DNA from: Paenibacillus amylolyticus
Lineage (GTDB): Bacteria > Bacillota > Bacilli > Paenibacillales > Paenibacillaceae
Length of the DNA: 64,000 nucleotides
Reading direction: 5' to 3'
Assembly: GCF_029689945.1 (NCBI RefSeq)
Contig: NZ_CP121451.1
Span: 6,758,001-6,822,000 of the forward strand
A model generated the notes under the pieces. The model ran no database searches. It saw nothing but the letters and a program-made list of their open reading frames with translations, and was not told the origin of the DNA. A program made the position numbers and the translations under genes. Of the stretch, positions 52,381 to 60,891 are shown one piece after another. Position 1 is the first letter of the stretch; each line of letters opens with the position of its first letter.

Positions 52381-52590
52381 TGTTCAAAAAGACTGGTTTT
52401 CAGTACCAAGAAGATGGGATGAAGCTAGAAATGGAGTAGCAGAGCGTAGGGAAAACTACGTGAGCAACCGCAATGTTTCCGAAGGAAACATACTTCGTAA
52501 GCCTCCCGCTTATTTCGGCTGAATTCCATATTCGATGCTGATGATGCCGTCAGGCATCCTTCGTAATCAAAAGCAGACTTTTTGAACAAC
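52381..52590 (-). repeat. 210-bp element with terminal inverted repeats in the ykoE leader
   Basis: The ends read GTTCAAAAAG on each side, extending to about 30 bp of imperfect inverted repeat (CAAAAAGACTGGTTTTCAGT at the left, CAAAAGCAGACTTTTTGAAC at the right). Inside are three small hairpins: GCGTAG/CTACG, TGTTTCC/GGAAACA and GATGCC/GGCATC. It lies between the riboswitch terminator and ykoE. Either a MITE-like insertion or a structured leader; there is no second copy in this window. Confidence 0.55.
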
Positions 52591-52603
52591 CTCTAAAAAT
52601 AAA

Positions 52604-52634
52604 CAAAAAAAGCCTCCCCGGTTCCGGGCAGGCC
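52604..52634 (-). terminator. Riboswitch-controlled terminator of ykoEDC
   Basis: On the minus strand GCCTGCCCGG, a 2-base loop and CCGGGGAGGC are followed by TTTTTTTGTTT. It is placed downstream of the TPP aptamer and upstream of ykoE. Confidence 0.82.
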
Positions 52635-52799
52635 ACGCATAGTATACAATCCTCACAATGATGTATCGGATGGATGTCGAAAATACGGATTATCAACCAT
52701 TCCCTCTCCGCCTTGGTAGATACACCACTACAGTTCAAAGAAGTCGTCTGTTGTCATCCACGCTCATTTTCCACAGTTCACCTATACATATTGCAAATC

Positions 52800-52890
52800 C
52801 ATGTTCTCTACGCTGGCATTACCCAGATCAGATGTACGGTCAGCGGCATAAGGCCACTCTCTCAGCCCAACTTCATTGAGCTCCCGGTTC
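52800..52890 (-). promoter_or_regulatory. TPP riboswitch (THI element) of ykoEDC
   Basis: The minus strand contains the conserved aptamer core GGGCTGAGAGAG and, about 30 bases later, CTGATCTGGGTAATGCCAGC followed by GTAGAGAA. These are the two signature strands of the thiamine-pyrophosphate riboswitch. Binding of TPP would favour the downstream terminator and shut off the transporter. Confidence 0.85.
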
Positions 52891-53072
52891 ACTTATTTCA
52901 TTGCTTCTAATGTACAACAGATGGGTATTTGTGGCAATGCCCAGAAAATCATCATACTGCATTCAGGGTAAATGGGAAGGGGACATATAGTGATTCTATT
53001 CATTCGCTTTCCATAATATGCAACATTTAGGTTATGCAGTGCGTCTTAAACGTTGGAAGGAGATGAATAGTA

Positions 53073-54026
53073 ATGAAAAAGTACAACTCTGCTTGGCAAA
53101 TTAAAACATGGAAAATGATCCTTGCCGCTTCGGTACTTACCGCAGGCACGGCACCTGCCTTGCTCTCATCCACTGTAGCGGAAGCCGCAGCAACTAAACC
53201 TAATCCAACAGCCTATATTAACAATGTTAAAGCTCAATATGATGTTATCATACGGCAGGGGATTACGTACGTGGCATTGACGGAGCTTCAATTCCTCGGC
53301 AACTATACGTTTGGCTACAATAACAAAACCAAAGAGATCAGCATTAGCACAGGCGGCGATAAGTATGTGCTTACAGCGAACAGTAAAACAATGAAGAAGA
53401 ATGGCCAAAGTGCGACATTGTCTTCAGCGCCGATTCTCGTGAATGGCAAAGCGATGCTTCCGCTCCGTGCCATCGGTGAAGCTTTTGGTGCCAATGTGCA
53501 GTGGAACCAGAAGGCCAAGGAAGCCTACATTTATACTACCGATGCTACTCTTGTAAAAGAATATAACAGTTCCGATCTGACTGTGGCGCGTGAAGCCGCA
53601 CTTCATCTGCCACGCTTCTCTGAACTGGGACAAGCACGCCTGGATATTCGCAATCCTCGGGGTCCGGTGGATTCATCCATTGAATACATTTTTGAACAAG
53701 GCAAAAAGGATCATTTCTTCGTTATCGAGGATAACGATCTGGTCAGCTATTATGTCCTCAAAAATGGAAGTGCACTGCTACAATGGCAGGCGAACATCAG
53801 CAATAATGCCGGAACCATCGGTGACTTGTTCTTTATTAAAACCAAAGCCGTTGCTGAAGCGGGAACTCGTCCCTCCGTAGCAGGTCAAACCCTCGTATCA
53901 TTCAAGTACTCTCGCATGCTTGAAGAAACTTCTTACGAGATCATGAACAAAACGGGCTCTATGGATACCGGTTCTGTTGTCCCGGAGAACGGAAAGGTCG
54001 TTGTTGAAGTACCGGGAGAGAACTAA
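53073..54026 (+). CDS. Secreted copper-amine-oxidase-N-like domain protein
   Basis: A 317-residue exported protein. Residues 1-37 form a signal peptide ending TVAEAAA. Residues about 45-155 are a CuAO_N1-type stalk domain, with YVALTELQFLGNYTFGYNNK, then ILVNGKAMLPLRAIGEAFGA and NVQWNQKAKEAYIYT. The second half (about 165-317) is an unassigned alpha/beta region without catalytic motif. Such stalk domains are common on Paenibacillus secreted and cell-wall proteins; the partner is unknown. GGAAGGAGATG precedes the ATG, and a hairpin terminator follows. Confidence 0.8.
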   Translation: MKKYNSAWQIKTWKMILAASVLTAGTAPALLSSTVAEAAATKPNPTAYINNVKAQYDVIIRQGITYVALTELQFLGNYTFGYNNKTKEISISTGGDKYVLTANSKTMKKNGQSATLSSAPILVNGKAMLPLRAIGEAFGANVQWNQKAKEAYIYTTDATLVKEYNSSDLTVAREAALHLPRFSELGQARLDIRNPRGPVDSSIEYIFEQGKKDHFFVIEDNDLVSYYVLKNGSALLQWQANISNNAGTIGDLFFIKTKAVAEAGTRPSVAGQTLVSFKYSRMLEETSYEIMNKTGSMDTGSVVPENGKVVVEVPGEN

Positions 54027-54087
54027 TCCGTGCCTCCATCATGACACTTGGCTCGGCAGAACTACACGATAACATCGATCGGCATTA

Positions 54088-54138
54088 CAAAGAGCGTCCC
54101 TCAAAGTCAGTGTATTGATGACCTTGGGACGCTCTTTT
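54088..54138. terminator. Hairpin terminator after the CuAO-N-like gene
   Basis: AAAGAGCGTCCC with AAAGTCA pairs with TGACCTT and GGGACGCTCTTTT. It is shared with the convergent pectate lyase gene. Confidence 0.8.
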
Positions 54139-54214
54139 GGAGTTATATTCCAAATTTATAGCAATCACAAGTGGCGCTTATCCTTTTACCCATCCTAGCG
54201 ATTCAATCTCCTGC

Positions 54215-54883
54215 TCAATATTGGACATTGCCGGATTGACTGGTCTTACCTGAAGCAAACCCCTTGAACAGGGTTGGTACTTTGGAATAGCGGGTATTCG
54301 TAATTTTCCCTTGAGATACACTGCTGTCTGTACGCATAATAGCATCTTTTACATTGGAAATGTTGGAGTTATCCAGCGTCATGTTAACTGCGAAGGTCGT
54401 TCCACCATTTTGACGCACCAGCTTGCCGATATCATCCGCACGGAAATTTTTGATATTAATCGTTCCGGCTGCATTGATCTGGAATACTTTATCATAAGCC
54501 TTATACGCCGCACCGCCGGTAATGTTGACCGTTCCGGCCGACTTCAAGGTGAGTGCATCCTCACCCACATCCTCCCAGACTACATTCGATATACTACAGT
54601 TGCCATAACAGTGAACACCATCGGCAGCAGGGTATCCGATATTTACATTTTTGAGCGTAGCCCCTGCCTCCAGTCGAAATACCGGTTTCTGATTCTCTGC
54701 TTGAGACCCGTCACCCAATGTGGAAGGATTGGCTACAAATGTTTTGCCTTGACCGTCATAAGTTGTGCCCGCTGGAACAATAATCGTTGAATTAACAACT
54801 GTGGGCGCAGCAGCAGCCGGAACCGCACTAAATATGGAAGCAACCAGACCAGCGGACAACAACAACGTCAACATTTTTTTCAT
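54215..54883 (-). CDS. Pectate lyase, polysaccharide lyase family 3
   Basis: A 222-residue secreted PL3 enzyme that cleaves polygalacturonate by calcium-dependent beta-elimination. The signal peptide ends AVPAAAA near residue 27. The right-handed helix follows, with [18 protein letters not shown], the calcium region [31 protein letters not shown] and [13 protein letters not shown], all characteristic of this family. The length equals that of well-known Paenibacillus enzymes. It has its own leader with two hairpins upstream. Confidence 0.9.
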   Translation of the reverse strand: MKKMLTLLLSAGLVASIFSAVPAAAAPTVVNSTIIVPAGTTYDGQGKTFVANPSTLGDGSQAENQKPVFRLEAGATLKNVNIGYPAADGVHCYGNCSISNVVWEDVGEDALTLKSAGTVNITGGAAYKAYDKVFQINAAGTINIKNFRADDIGKLVRQNGGTTFAVNMTLDNSNISNVKDAIMRTDSSVSQGKITNTRYSKVPTLFKGFASGKTSQSGNVQY

Positions 54884-54921
54884 TACTTTATTCCTCCCTT
54901 ATTTTCACGTTATTGGATCGA

Positions 54922-54970
54922 GTACAAGCCTGGGCTTGTACTGAAAGTTCGCCAGAGGTGCACCTCTGCC
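54922..54970 (-). promoter_or_regulatory. Tandem hairpins in the pectate lyase leader
   Basis: GTACAAGCC-TG-GGCTTGTAC and the palindrome AGAGGTGCACCTCT sit 40-85 bases before the pectate lyase start. They could stabilise the message or be operator sites; I recognise no known regulator box. Confidence 0.45.
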
Positions 54971-55167
54971 CAACTCACAACCTAATCCTACCAAATAAGG
55001 AAGGTAACTAGAATAATCATTAGATCAGATCTATCATGATATCGCACAATCCCTGTCATATCGGCATTTTTTGCAAGCCACGTCCATGGAACAATATGCT
55101 GATATCAACCTCTGGTATGCTCATTTGTAACGTATGTACCTCTAACTTCAATCCCCAATAACAAAGA

Positions 55168-55203
55168 AAGATCACTACATTTGTGTTTCAAATGTGTGAT
55201 CTT
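55168..55203 (-). terminator. Hairpin terminator of the radical SAM gene
   Basis: On the minus strand AAGATCACACATTTG pairs with CAAATGTAGTGATCTT and TTCTTT follows, about 30 bases after the stop. Confidence 0.78.
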
Positions 55204-55233
55204 GAATGGCTTACGACTTGCTCATATACGATG

Positions 55234-56109
55234 TCAGGCTCCAAATCTCTGACGATAACCGCACTTTCGACACAACTCTTCCACAGCTTCCCGTTTGGAA
55301 AAGCCATATACCAGATCGTTCGCTCGCTCACCCTCAATAATCTCGGAGAATGACTTCTCGTGTACATTACCCAAGTTAATCACACCCTCGCCATCAAGAC
55401 AACATGGAACCACGGTTCCATCCACTAGCACAGCCGCCTGACTACGCAATGCGTGGCAGAAGCCTTTGCCATCATCTTCAGGTGCATCCAGACTTGGCCA
55501 CTGGAACTCATGATCCTGATTCAGGTATACATTTGGGGCAATTTTGACCCCGCTGCCTGGCACGACTTTCTCCTCAATCCGAAAATCAAGATTAAACTCA
55601 CGTTCCAGTACTTCCAGGGTCTCCCGATTACGATTCATCTGAGCATTCGTGAAGTTATCCTGCGTCAGATTCCATAGCCGGAATGAGATGATGACATTGT
55701 GTTTCACCGCCTCGTGTACAAAAGACAAAATGTTGCTCAGATACCCGTCACGATCGGTTGAACCTTCATGCCCATCGAAGCTGTGCAGGGAGAAATTCAT
55801 CTGCCGCAGCGCCGGTTTGCCAAGCAATTTATGCTGAGTCTTGGGCAGCAATGTGCCATTCGTAGTAATGTTTACCTTGAGTCCCTTCTCATGAGCGGCA
55901 TCAAGCAGCAGATCTATTTTGGGATGCAGCAAGGGTTCACCTTTGACATGTAGATAGATATGGTTGGTATGTGGTTTAACTTGGTCCAGTATATTGTTGA
56001 AGACTTCAGGGTCAATGAAACCTTTGGCACGCTGTGTCTGTGGACAGAAGCTGCATGCCAGATTACAGATACTTGTGATCTCAATATATACTTTTTTGAA
56101 CGTTTTCAA
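55234..56109 (-). CDS. Radical SAM/SPASM-type protein
   Basis: A 291-residue radical S-adenosylmethionine enzyme. The iron-sulfur motif CX3CX2C is Cys15, Cys19 and Cys22 (TSICNLACSFCPQT). The barrel continues with LHVKGEPLLHPKIDLLLDAA and VNITTNGTLLP. A C-terminal SPASM-like region supplies more cysteines (GKGFCHAL, VVPCCLDGEG, LCRKCGYR) for auxiliary clusters. The substrate is unknown. No short precursor-peptide gene is visible beside it, so a RiPP maturase role is not supported. The TTG start has GGGGA upstream. It is in the same direction as the racemase but 130 bases away. Confidence 0.78.
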   Translation of the reverse strand: MKTFKKVYIEITSICNLACSFCPQTQRAKGFIDPEVFNNILDQVKPHTNHIYLHVKGEPLLHPKIDLLLDAAHEKGLKVNITTNGTLLPKTQHKLLGKPALRQMNFSLHSFDGHEGSTDRDGYLSNILSFVHEAVKHNVIISFRLWNLTQDNFTNAQMNRNRETLEVLEREFNLDFRIEEKVVPGSGVKIAPNVYLNQDHEFQWPSLDAPEDDGKGFCHALRSQAAVLVDGTVVPCCLDGEGVINLGNVHEKSFSEIIEGERANDLVYGFSKREAVEELCRKCGYRQRFGA

Positions 56110-56239
56110 CTCGGGTCCCCATTCTGCCTGGGAGGGAAAATAATCCCACCTGCATTTGTGATCCGGCCAATATGCGCCATCCCTATCATATCGGGTTCGG
56201 GAGTAGAGGTAAATTAGAGAACGGATTTATCTGGTTGTG

Positions 56240-56938
56240 TCAAAATGATTTGGCTAGTGCCAAATGAACAGATTCAATCGCATGAATGCGTGTTGTATCA
56301 AATAAGGGAACTTCTGAATCCTCTGGTTTTACTAATAATCCAATTTCGGTGCAACCTAATATGATCCCCTCAGCTCCATCATCAACTAGCCTTTGGATCA
56401 CCTTTTTATAATAATCTCTTGATATGGGCTCAATCTTCCCTAAACATAATTCCTCGTATATTATTTTATTGATAACTTCTCTATCCTCTTCATTCGGTAT
56501 CAGAACCTTAATACCGTTTAATTCAATGCGTTTTTTATAAAAGTCCTGTTCCATCGTGTATTTTGTGCCGAGTAAACCCACCGTACTTATTTGGGACTTA
56601 TGAATTTGATTTGCTGTTGTATCAGCAATATGTACGATGGGTAATGTCACTTTTTCTTCAACATGTTTAATCACTTTATGCATCGTATTTGTACAAATTA
56701 CAATCATTTCTGCACCTGCCTTTTCCAAAGACTGAGCAGCATTCCCTAATAAATCACCAGCACTTTCCCATTCACCTTTAGCTTGGTAACGCTCAATTTC
56801 TTCAAAATCCACGCTATATAAAATGCATTTGGCTGAATGCAATCCTCCCAATTTATTTTTCACTTCTTCATTAATAATTCGATAATATTCCAACGATGAC
56901 TCCCAGCTCATTCCACCAATAAGGCCAATCGTTTTCAT
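56240..56938 (-). CDS. Aspartate/glutamate racemase family protein
   Basis: A 232-residue PLP-independent amino-acid racemase (RacD/YgeA type). It uses two cysteines as acid and base: IVICTNTMHKV (first Cys near residue 80) and GIILGCTEIGLLV (second near 190). The N-terminus KTIGLIGGMSWESSLEYYR is diagnostic of the family. It would produce D-aspartate or D-glutamate, or a broad-spectrum product, for the cell wall or for signalling. The ATG at 56938 follows GGGGGAGTGTAT. The gene is visibly richer in A/T than its neighbours. Confidence 0.82.
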   Translation of the reverse strand: MKTIGLIGGMSWESSLEYYRIINEEVKNKLGGLHSAKCILYSVDFEEIERYQAKGEWESAGDLLGNAAQSLEKAGAEMIVICTNTMHKVIKHVEEKVTLPIVHIADTTANQIHKSQISTVGLLGTKYTMEQDFYKKRIELNGIKVLIPNEEDREVINKIIYEELCLGKIEPISRDYYKKVIQRLVDDGAEGIILGCTEIGLLVKPEDSEVPLFDTTRIHAIESVHLALAKSF

Positions 56939-57093
56939 ATACACTCCCCCTTCCATTTAATACATCCCGTAAGCAACATATAGAAATTTAATAGATATTG
57001 TATCGTATCTGTTTTATTAAATAAACCCACGGCCCTTTACATTCCACTTGCATGTGATATATGCTGAACACACAACTGCATATCTTGTACATT

Positions 57094-57180
57094 TACACTA
57101 GGGGAGCCTTGCGGCTGAGACGAATAGGACTATTCGGACCCTTTGAACCTGATCTGGATCATACCAGCGGAGGGAAGTGG
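57094..57180 (+). promoter_or_regulatory. TPP riboswitch (THI element) of the thiZXY operon
   Basis: Conserved TPP aptamer: GGGGAGCCTTGCGGCTGAGA, then CCCTTTGAACCTGATCTGG and ATACCAGCGGAGGGAA. It is about 170 bases before the ATPase gene and acts with the terminator at 57243-57281. Confidence 0.95.
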
Positions 57181-57242
57181 AGCGGCCTTTTGGTAAGCGG
57201 AATTTTTCATGTATGTGAAGATAAATTGCGAATTTAACTTAC

Positions 57243-57281
57243 AGACCCACTCATTTCTCCGGAAATGGGTGGGTCTTTTTA
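57243..57281 (+). terminator. Riboswitch-controlled terminator
   Basis: AGACCCACTCATTTC, a 4-base loop, GAAATGGGTGGGTCT and TTTTT, between the aptamer and the first gene. Confidence 0.88.
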
Positions 57282-57348
57282 TGCTCTTTTGCAGAGCACA
57301 GGATGCGTTGTAATTCCAACGGTCTGACATAAAGGAGGTGAGAACCCG

Positions 57349-58116
57349 ATGACCAACCATCTAACGATCAAGAACGTTAGCTTCGCTTTTCCTGAAAAAA
57401 AGGATTCACCCGTGCTCGCCAATGTGTCGCTTCAGGTACAACAAGGACAATTTGTCTCGCTCATCGGCTCCAGCGGATCTGGCAAAAGTACACTCTTCAA
57501 GCTGCTCGCAGGCTTGCTTGAGCCAACCGTTGGCACCATCGATATAACGGATGTGCCGCGAGGAGAACGGCTCGGACGAGTCGCCTATATGCCGCAGAAA
57601 GATCTGCTGTTGTCCTGGCGGACCGTCATGGAGAACTGCCTCCTGCCTGCGGAGTTGGCACCCCACCGACAGGACAGAGACAAGCTACGGGCCAACATCA
57701 TGGCAGGATTGACACGGTTCGGCCTGTCGGGTTATGAACAGGCCTATCCAGATGAATTGTCTGGCGGCATGCGGCAGCGGATAGCACTGCTTCGCACCAT
57801 CCTTACAGGCGGTCAGCTCATGTTGCTGGATGAACCCTTCGGTGCACTCGATGCCTTAACCAAACGAGACATGCATCGCTGGTTATTGGAGCTGTGGGAA
57901 GGCTTTGGCCAAACCGTTCTGTTCATTACACATGACATTGAAGAAGCCCTGCTGTTAAGTGACCGGATCATCCTGTTAACTCCAGGAGGGCATGGTACGC
58001 AGTTACGGGAGATGACAGTTCCTTTGCCGCGGCCAAGGCATTCGGACATGATCTACGAACCAGCTCTTGTGCAGATGAGAAGACAACTGGAGGAACAATT
58101 GCATGCAAAGGCATAA
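57349..58116 (+). CDS. thiZ: ThiZ-like ABC transporter ATPase (pyrimidine precursor)
   Basis: A 255-residue ATPase of the nitrate/sulfonate/taurine-like family. Walker A is GSSGSGKSTLFK (about residue 43), the Q-loop lies in YMPQKDLLLSW, the signature is LSGGMRQRIALL, Walker B is LMLLDEPFGALDALT and the H-loop is ITHDIEE. It drives uptake of a pyrimidine thiamine precursor with the ThiX permease and ThiY binding protein. AAAGGAGGTGAG precedes the ATG. The ThiX start lies inside its 3' end. Confidence 0.88.
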   Translation: MTNHLTIKNVSFAFPEKKDSPVLANVSLQVQQGQFVSLIGSSGSGKSTLFKLLAGLLEPTVGTIDITDVPRGERLGRVAYMPQKDLLLSWRTVMENCLLPAELAPHRQDRDKLRANIMAGLTRFGLSGYEQAYPDELSGGMRQRIALLRTILTGGQLMLLDEPFGALDALTKRDMHRWLLELWEGFGQTVLFITHDIEEALLLSDRIILLTPGGHGTQLREMTVPLPRPRHSDMIYEPALVQMRRQLEEQLHAKA

Positions 58117-58905
58117 AGGTAAAGCTAGCTTCTGGCCGTGGTGGTCGAAGTGCTTTTCCCAATATGGTCTGTTTATTATGCTCATGCTCTTATTACTCGC
58201 GATCTGGGAAGCGATTGTGCGTATGGGATGGGTGCCTTCCTTCATCATTCCCGCGCCAACGGCCATCGCAGGCTCACTGGTTGAGCATCGTCATCTGCTG
58301 CTGACCACCCATCTGCCTGCGACCTTTGTTGAGGTTGCTGTTGGTTTTGGAATGTCCATAGTGACCGGAATTACGCTGGCAACAGGCATGCATATGAATC
58401 GATCGATTGAAAAGGCTTTGTATCCCTTCATCGTGATCAGTCAGACCATACCGCTGATTGCCCTGTCTCCCGTGTTCATCCTGTGGTTTGGCTATACACT
58501 GTGGAGCAAAGTCGCCGTGGTGTTCCTGATTGCGTTCTTCCCCATTGTGGTCAGTACCTACGATGGACTTCGCCAAGGCGATCCAGAGCAGCGTGAACTG
58601 CTGCTCACCATGGGTGCCAGCAAGTGGGATATTTTTCGCAAACTCCAGATTCCTTTGGCCCTTCCCTCTTTTTCTCGGGGCTAAAGATGTCTGTGGTGTA
58701 TTGCGTGGTTGGGGCAACAATTGGTGAATGGCTCGGTGGCAGCAAAGGCCTCGGATACTTCAGCCGCCGCATGTCCAGCAACATGAATACGGATGCGATG
58801 TTCGCCGCTATTGTGCTGTTATCCCTGCTGGGTATCGTTTTGTTTGCACTGATCGCCTGGCTGGAGAAACGGTTTGGCACACGGCGTCATGGAGAGAAAA
58901 AATAA
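58103..58905 (+). CDS. thiX: ThiX-like ABC transporter permease (frameshifted)
   Basis: A 267-residue permease with about six helices once a T is restored in the TTTTT near 58669-58673 (ALPSFFSGLKMSVVYCVVGA). The ABC-coupling loop is LLTMGASKWDIFRKLQIPLA. Without correction the chain ends at 58684 before the last two helices. The ATG at 58103 has GGAGG eight bases upstream and overlaps ThiZ by 14 bases. It forms the membrane channel for a pyrimidine (formylaminopyrimidine or HMP) delivered by ThiY. Confidence 0.86.
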
Positions 58906-58953
58906 TTGGATAAAAAGCTACAAACCAAAATGATGAAATGAGGAACTTCATTT

Positions 58954-60033
58954 ATGACTAACAAAGGTATATACGCCCTTCTTCCCATCACGCTCATAAG
59001 CCTGTTGCTAATCGTTAGCGGATGTGGCACCCCGGGCGTTGGCAAAAACACGCCAACACCAGATTCAAAAACCAATGCACAGACACAGCAAGCAGATTCG
59101 CCTGTAACTGAGCCGGCATCAGACACCAAGGACAAACTGTCCATCATGCTCGATTGGTACCCGAATGCAGTACATTCCTTCATCTATGTTGCTCAGGAAA
59201 AAGGATACTTTGCAGACCAGGATCTCGATGTCGACATTCAGATGCCTGCGGATACCAATGATTCACTCAAACTTGTGGCTGCCGGTAAAATCGATCTGGC
59301 TCTAAGCTACCAGCCCCAAATCCTGCTTGCGCGTGGCGAGAACATTCCTGTGCGTTCCATTGCCGCTGTCGTTCGGCACCCGCTTGTGCATCTGTTGACC
59401 GAAGCCAATGGAAACGTGAGTTCACCCAAAGATCTTGAGGGAAAAACGGTGGGCTATTCTTCGATTCCGCTGTATGAAGCGATGGTGCGTACGATGATCA
59501 GCTACGATGGTGGCAACCCGGATAACATGAGTCTGGTTGATGTTGGATTCGATCTGATTCCTTCCCTGGCTTCCGGACAGGCGGATGCAATTATGGGTGG
59601 TTTTATTAACCATGAACAATTGATTTTGGAGAAAGAAGGCCATGCCATGAAATCGATTAACCCTGTCGACTACGGCGTGCCTGATTATTATGAATTGGTC
59701 CTGACCGCAAGTGAGGCTGGCATTGAGACCAAAAAAGAACAGCTGACCCGATTCGTCAAAGCGATCCAGGAAGGACAGAAATATGTGACAGAGCATCCCG
59801 AAGAAGCCTTGAATATTCTGCTTGCTCATGAGAATGATACGTCTCCGCTTGACCCGGAGATCGAAACCAAAAGCCTGGCTCTTCTACTGCCCCTCATGAA
59901 TGAAGAAGGTCAACCGTTTGGTCAGCAAGAAATGGCGTCGTGGGAGAATGTACGTGCATGGCTCGTGGCCACCGAACTGATTCCTGAATCGGTGAAAGCC
60001 GAGGATGCTTTTGTTAATCTGCAAGAAGAGTAA
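58954..60033 (+). CDS. thiY: ThiY-like pyrimidine-binding lipoprotein (NMT1/THI5 family)
   Basis: A 359-residue lipoprotein; LLIVSGCG is the lipobox and a Thr/Pro/Gln-rich linker follows. The binding domain has the family core LSIMLDWYPNAVHSFIYVAQ, then YFADQDLDVDIQMPADTNDS and LVAAGKIDLALSYQPQILLA, as in NMT1/THI5-like periplasmic-type proteins. It presents a thiamine pyrimidine precursor to ThiXZ. The TenA hydrolase that often accompanies ThiXYZ is absent. After the stop there are 1.4 kb without genes before thiM. Confidence 0.87.
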   Translation: MTNKGIYALLPITLISLLLIVSGCGTPGVGKNTPTPDSKTNAQTQQADSPVTEPASDTKDKLSIMLDWYPNAVHSFIYVAQEKGYFADQDLDVDIQMPADTNDSLKLVAAGKIDLALSYQPQILLARGENIPVRSIAAVVRHPLVHLLTEANGNVSSPKDLEGKTVGYSSIPLYEAMVRTMISYDGGNPDNMSLVDVGFDLIPSLASGQADAIMGGFINHEQLILEKEGHAMKSINPVDYGVPDYYELVLTASEAGIETKKEQLTRFVKAIQEGQKYVTEHPEEALNILLAHENDTSPLDPEIETKSLALLLPLMNEEGQPFGQQEMASWENVRAWLVATELIPESVKAEDAFVNLQEE

Positions 60034-60242
60034 GGAAAATAGGGCTACGTGAACGAAGGGAAAGTGAATACAAGAAAGGGATCGAGGAGTAAGTGTAATG
60101 AAAGAAAAGAGAAGTTAGCAAGAACGTTGGGATCGGATGCATTAGGATTTGCGAAATGGAATTGCTTTCTGAACGGGTATTGTTTTGGCTGGAGCAAGCT
60201 TTGGAGGATCCGATTTTTTAGTAATTCTGGGTGGCTTAATGT
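60034..60242. other. Intergenic lead-in to the minisatellite
   Basis: No gene is supported. The short open frame beginning at 60049 has no family resemblance and runs into the repeat array. Confidence 0.5.
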
Positions 60243-60575
60243 GAATTTGGGGCGATCGAGTACCTCGTATGCGTTTGGGTGGCATGATATGTGGTCGGGT
60301 ACCTTGTACGCGTTTTGGGTGGCATGATATGCGATCGGGCGCCTTGTATGCGTCTGGGTAGCATGATATGTGATCGGGTACCTTGTGCGCGTTTGGGTGG
60401 CATGATATGTGGTCGGGTACCTTGTACGCGTTTTGGTGGCATGATATGCGATCGGGCGCCTTGTATGCGTCTGGGTAGCATGATATGTGATCGGGTACCT
60501 TGTGCGCGTTTGGGTGGCATGATATGTGGTCGGGTACCTTGTACGCGTTTTGGTGGCATGATATGCATTTGGTCA
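60243..60575. repeat. 39-bp minisatellite with 117-bp higher-order period
   Basis: Seven head-to-tail units begin GCATGATATG at 60282, 60322, 60361, 60400, 60439, 60478 and 60517, with a degenerate unit before and a partial unit after. All are 39 bp except the first (40). Units differ by type in the cycle T-GGTCGGGTACC, C-GATCGGGCGCC, T-GATCGGGTACC, which repeats every 117 bp (60322-60438 and 60439-60555 are almost identical). No stop codon occurs in several frames, so open frames here are a by-product. No spacers exist between units, unlike a CRISPR array. Confidence 0.9.
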
Positions 60576-60648
60576 TATTGCGCATATCTTCAAATCTACC
60601 GTGAGCTGGATCGCACCTTAATGTTACCCGGATTAGAGCAGCGGCGAG

Positions 60649-60848
60649 CGCTAACGAATCTGAGACGTCTTATTCGAGGGTTTAAAGCAGTCTCAGAAAT
60701 CTAAGGAATCTGAGACACGCTATATCAGAATAAACAGCCGTTTACAGCGTTTTAATCAAGGAATTTTGGAAAATAACGTGTCTGAAGTTCCTTACATTTT
60801 AAAAGTAGGATTTGACGGCCAAATAAGACGGCCTGGGTTCTTTAGAAA
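60649..60848. repeat. Dispersed nested-inverted repeat, copy D
   Basis: Units at 60649 (CGCTAACGAATCTGAGACGTC), 60700 (TCTAAGGAATCTGAGACACG), 60769 (reverse, AAAATAACGTGTCTGAAG) and 60820 (reverse, CCAAATAAGACGGC). Its reverse complement aligns end to end with copy C, including non-unit stretches such as CGGCTGTTTATTC. It is followed 44 bases later by a chemoreceptor gene fragment. Confidence 0.8.
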
Positions 60849-60891
60849 CACCGTCTGGCCATTTGCATGGGATTCGCCAAAGCTGCACCAT

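Noticed and set aside
60243..60575. Possible CRISPR array
   Set aside because: Units of 39 bp abut with no unique spacers and no cas genes are nearby; it is a tandem minisatellite.
60142..60704. Open frames on both strands encoding 13-residue repeats
   Set aside because: They exist only because the 39-bp unit lacks stops; there is no ribosome binding site or known family, and several frames are open at once.
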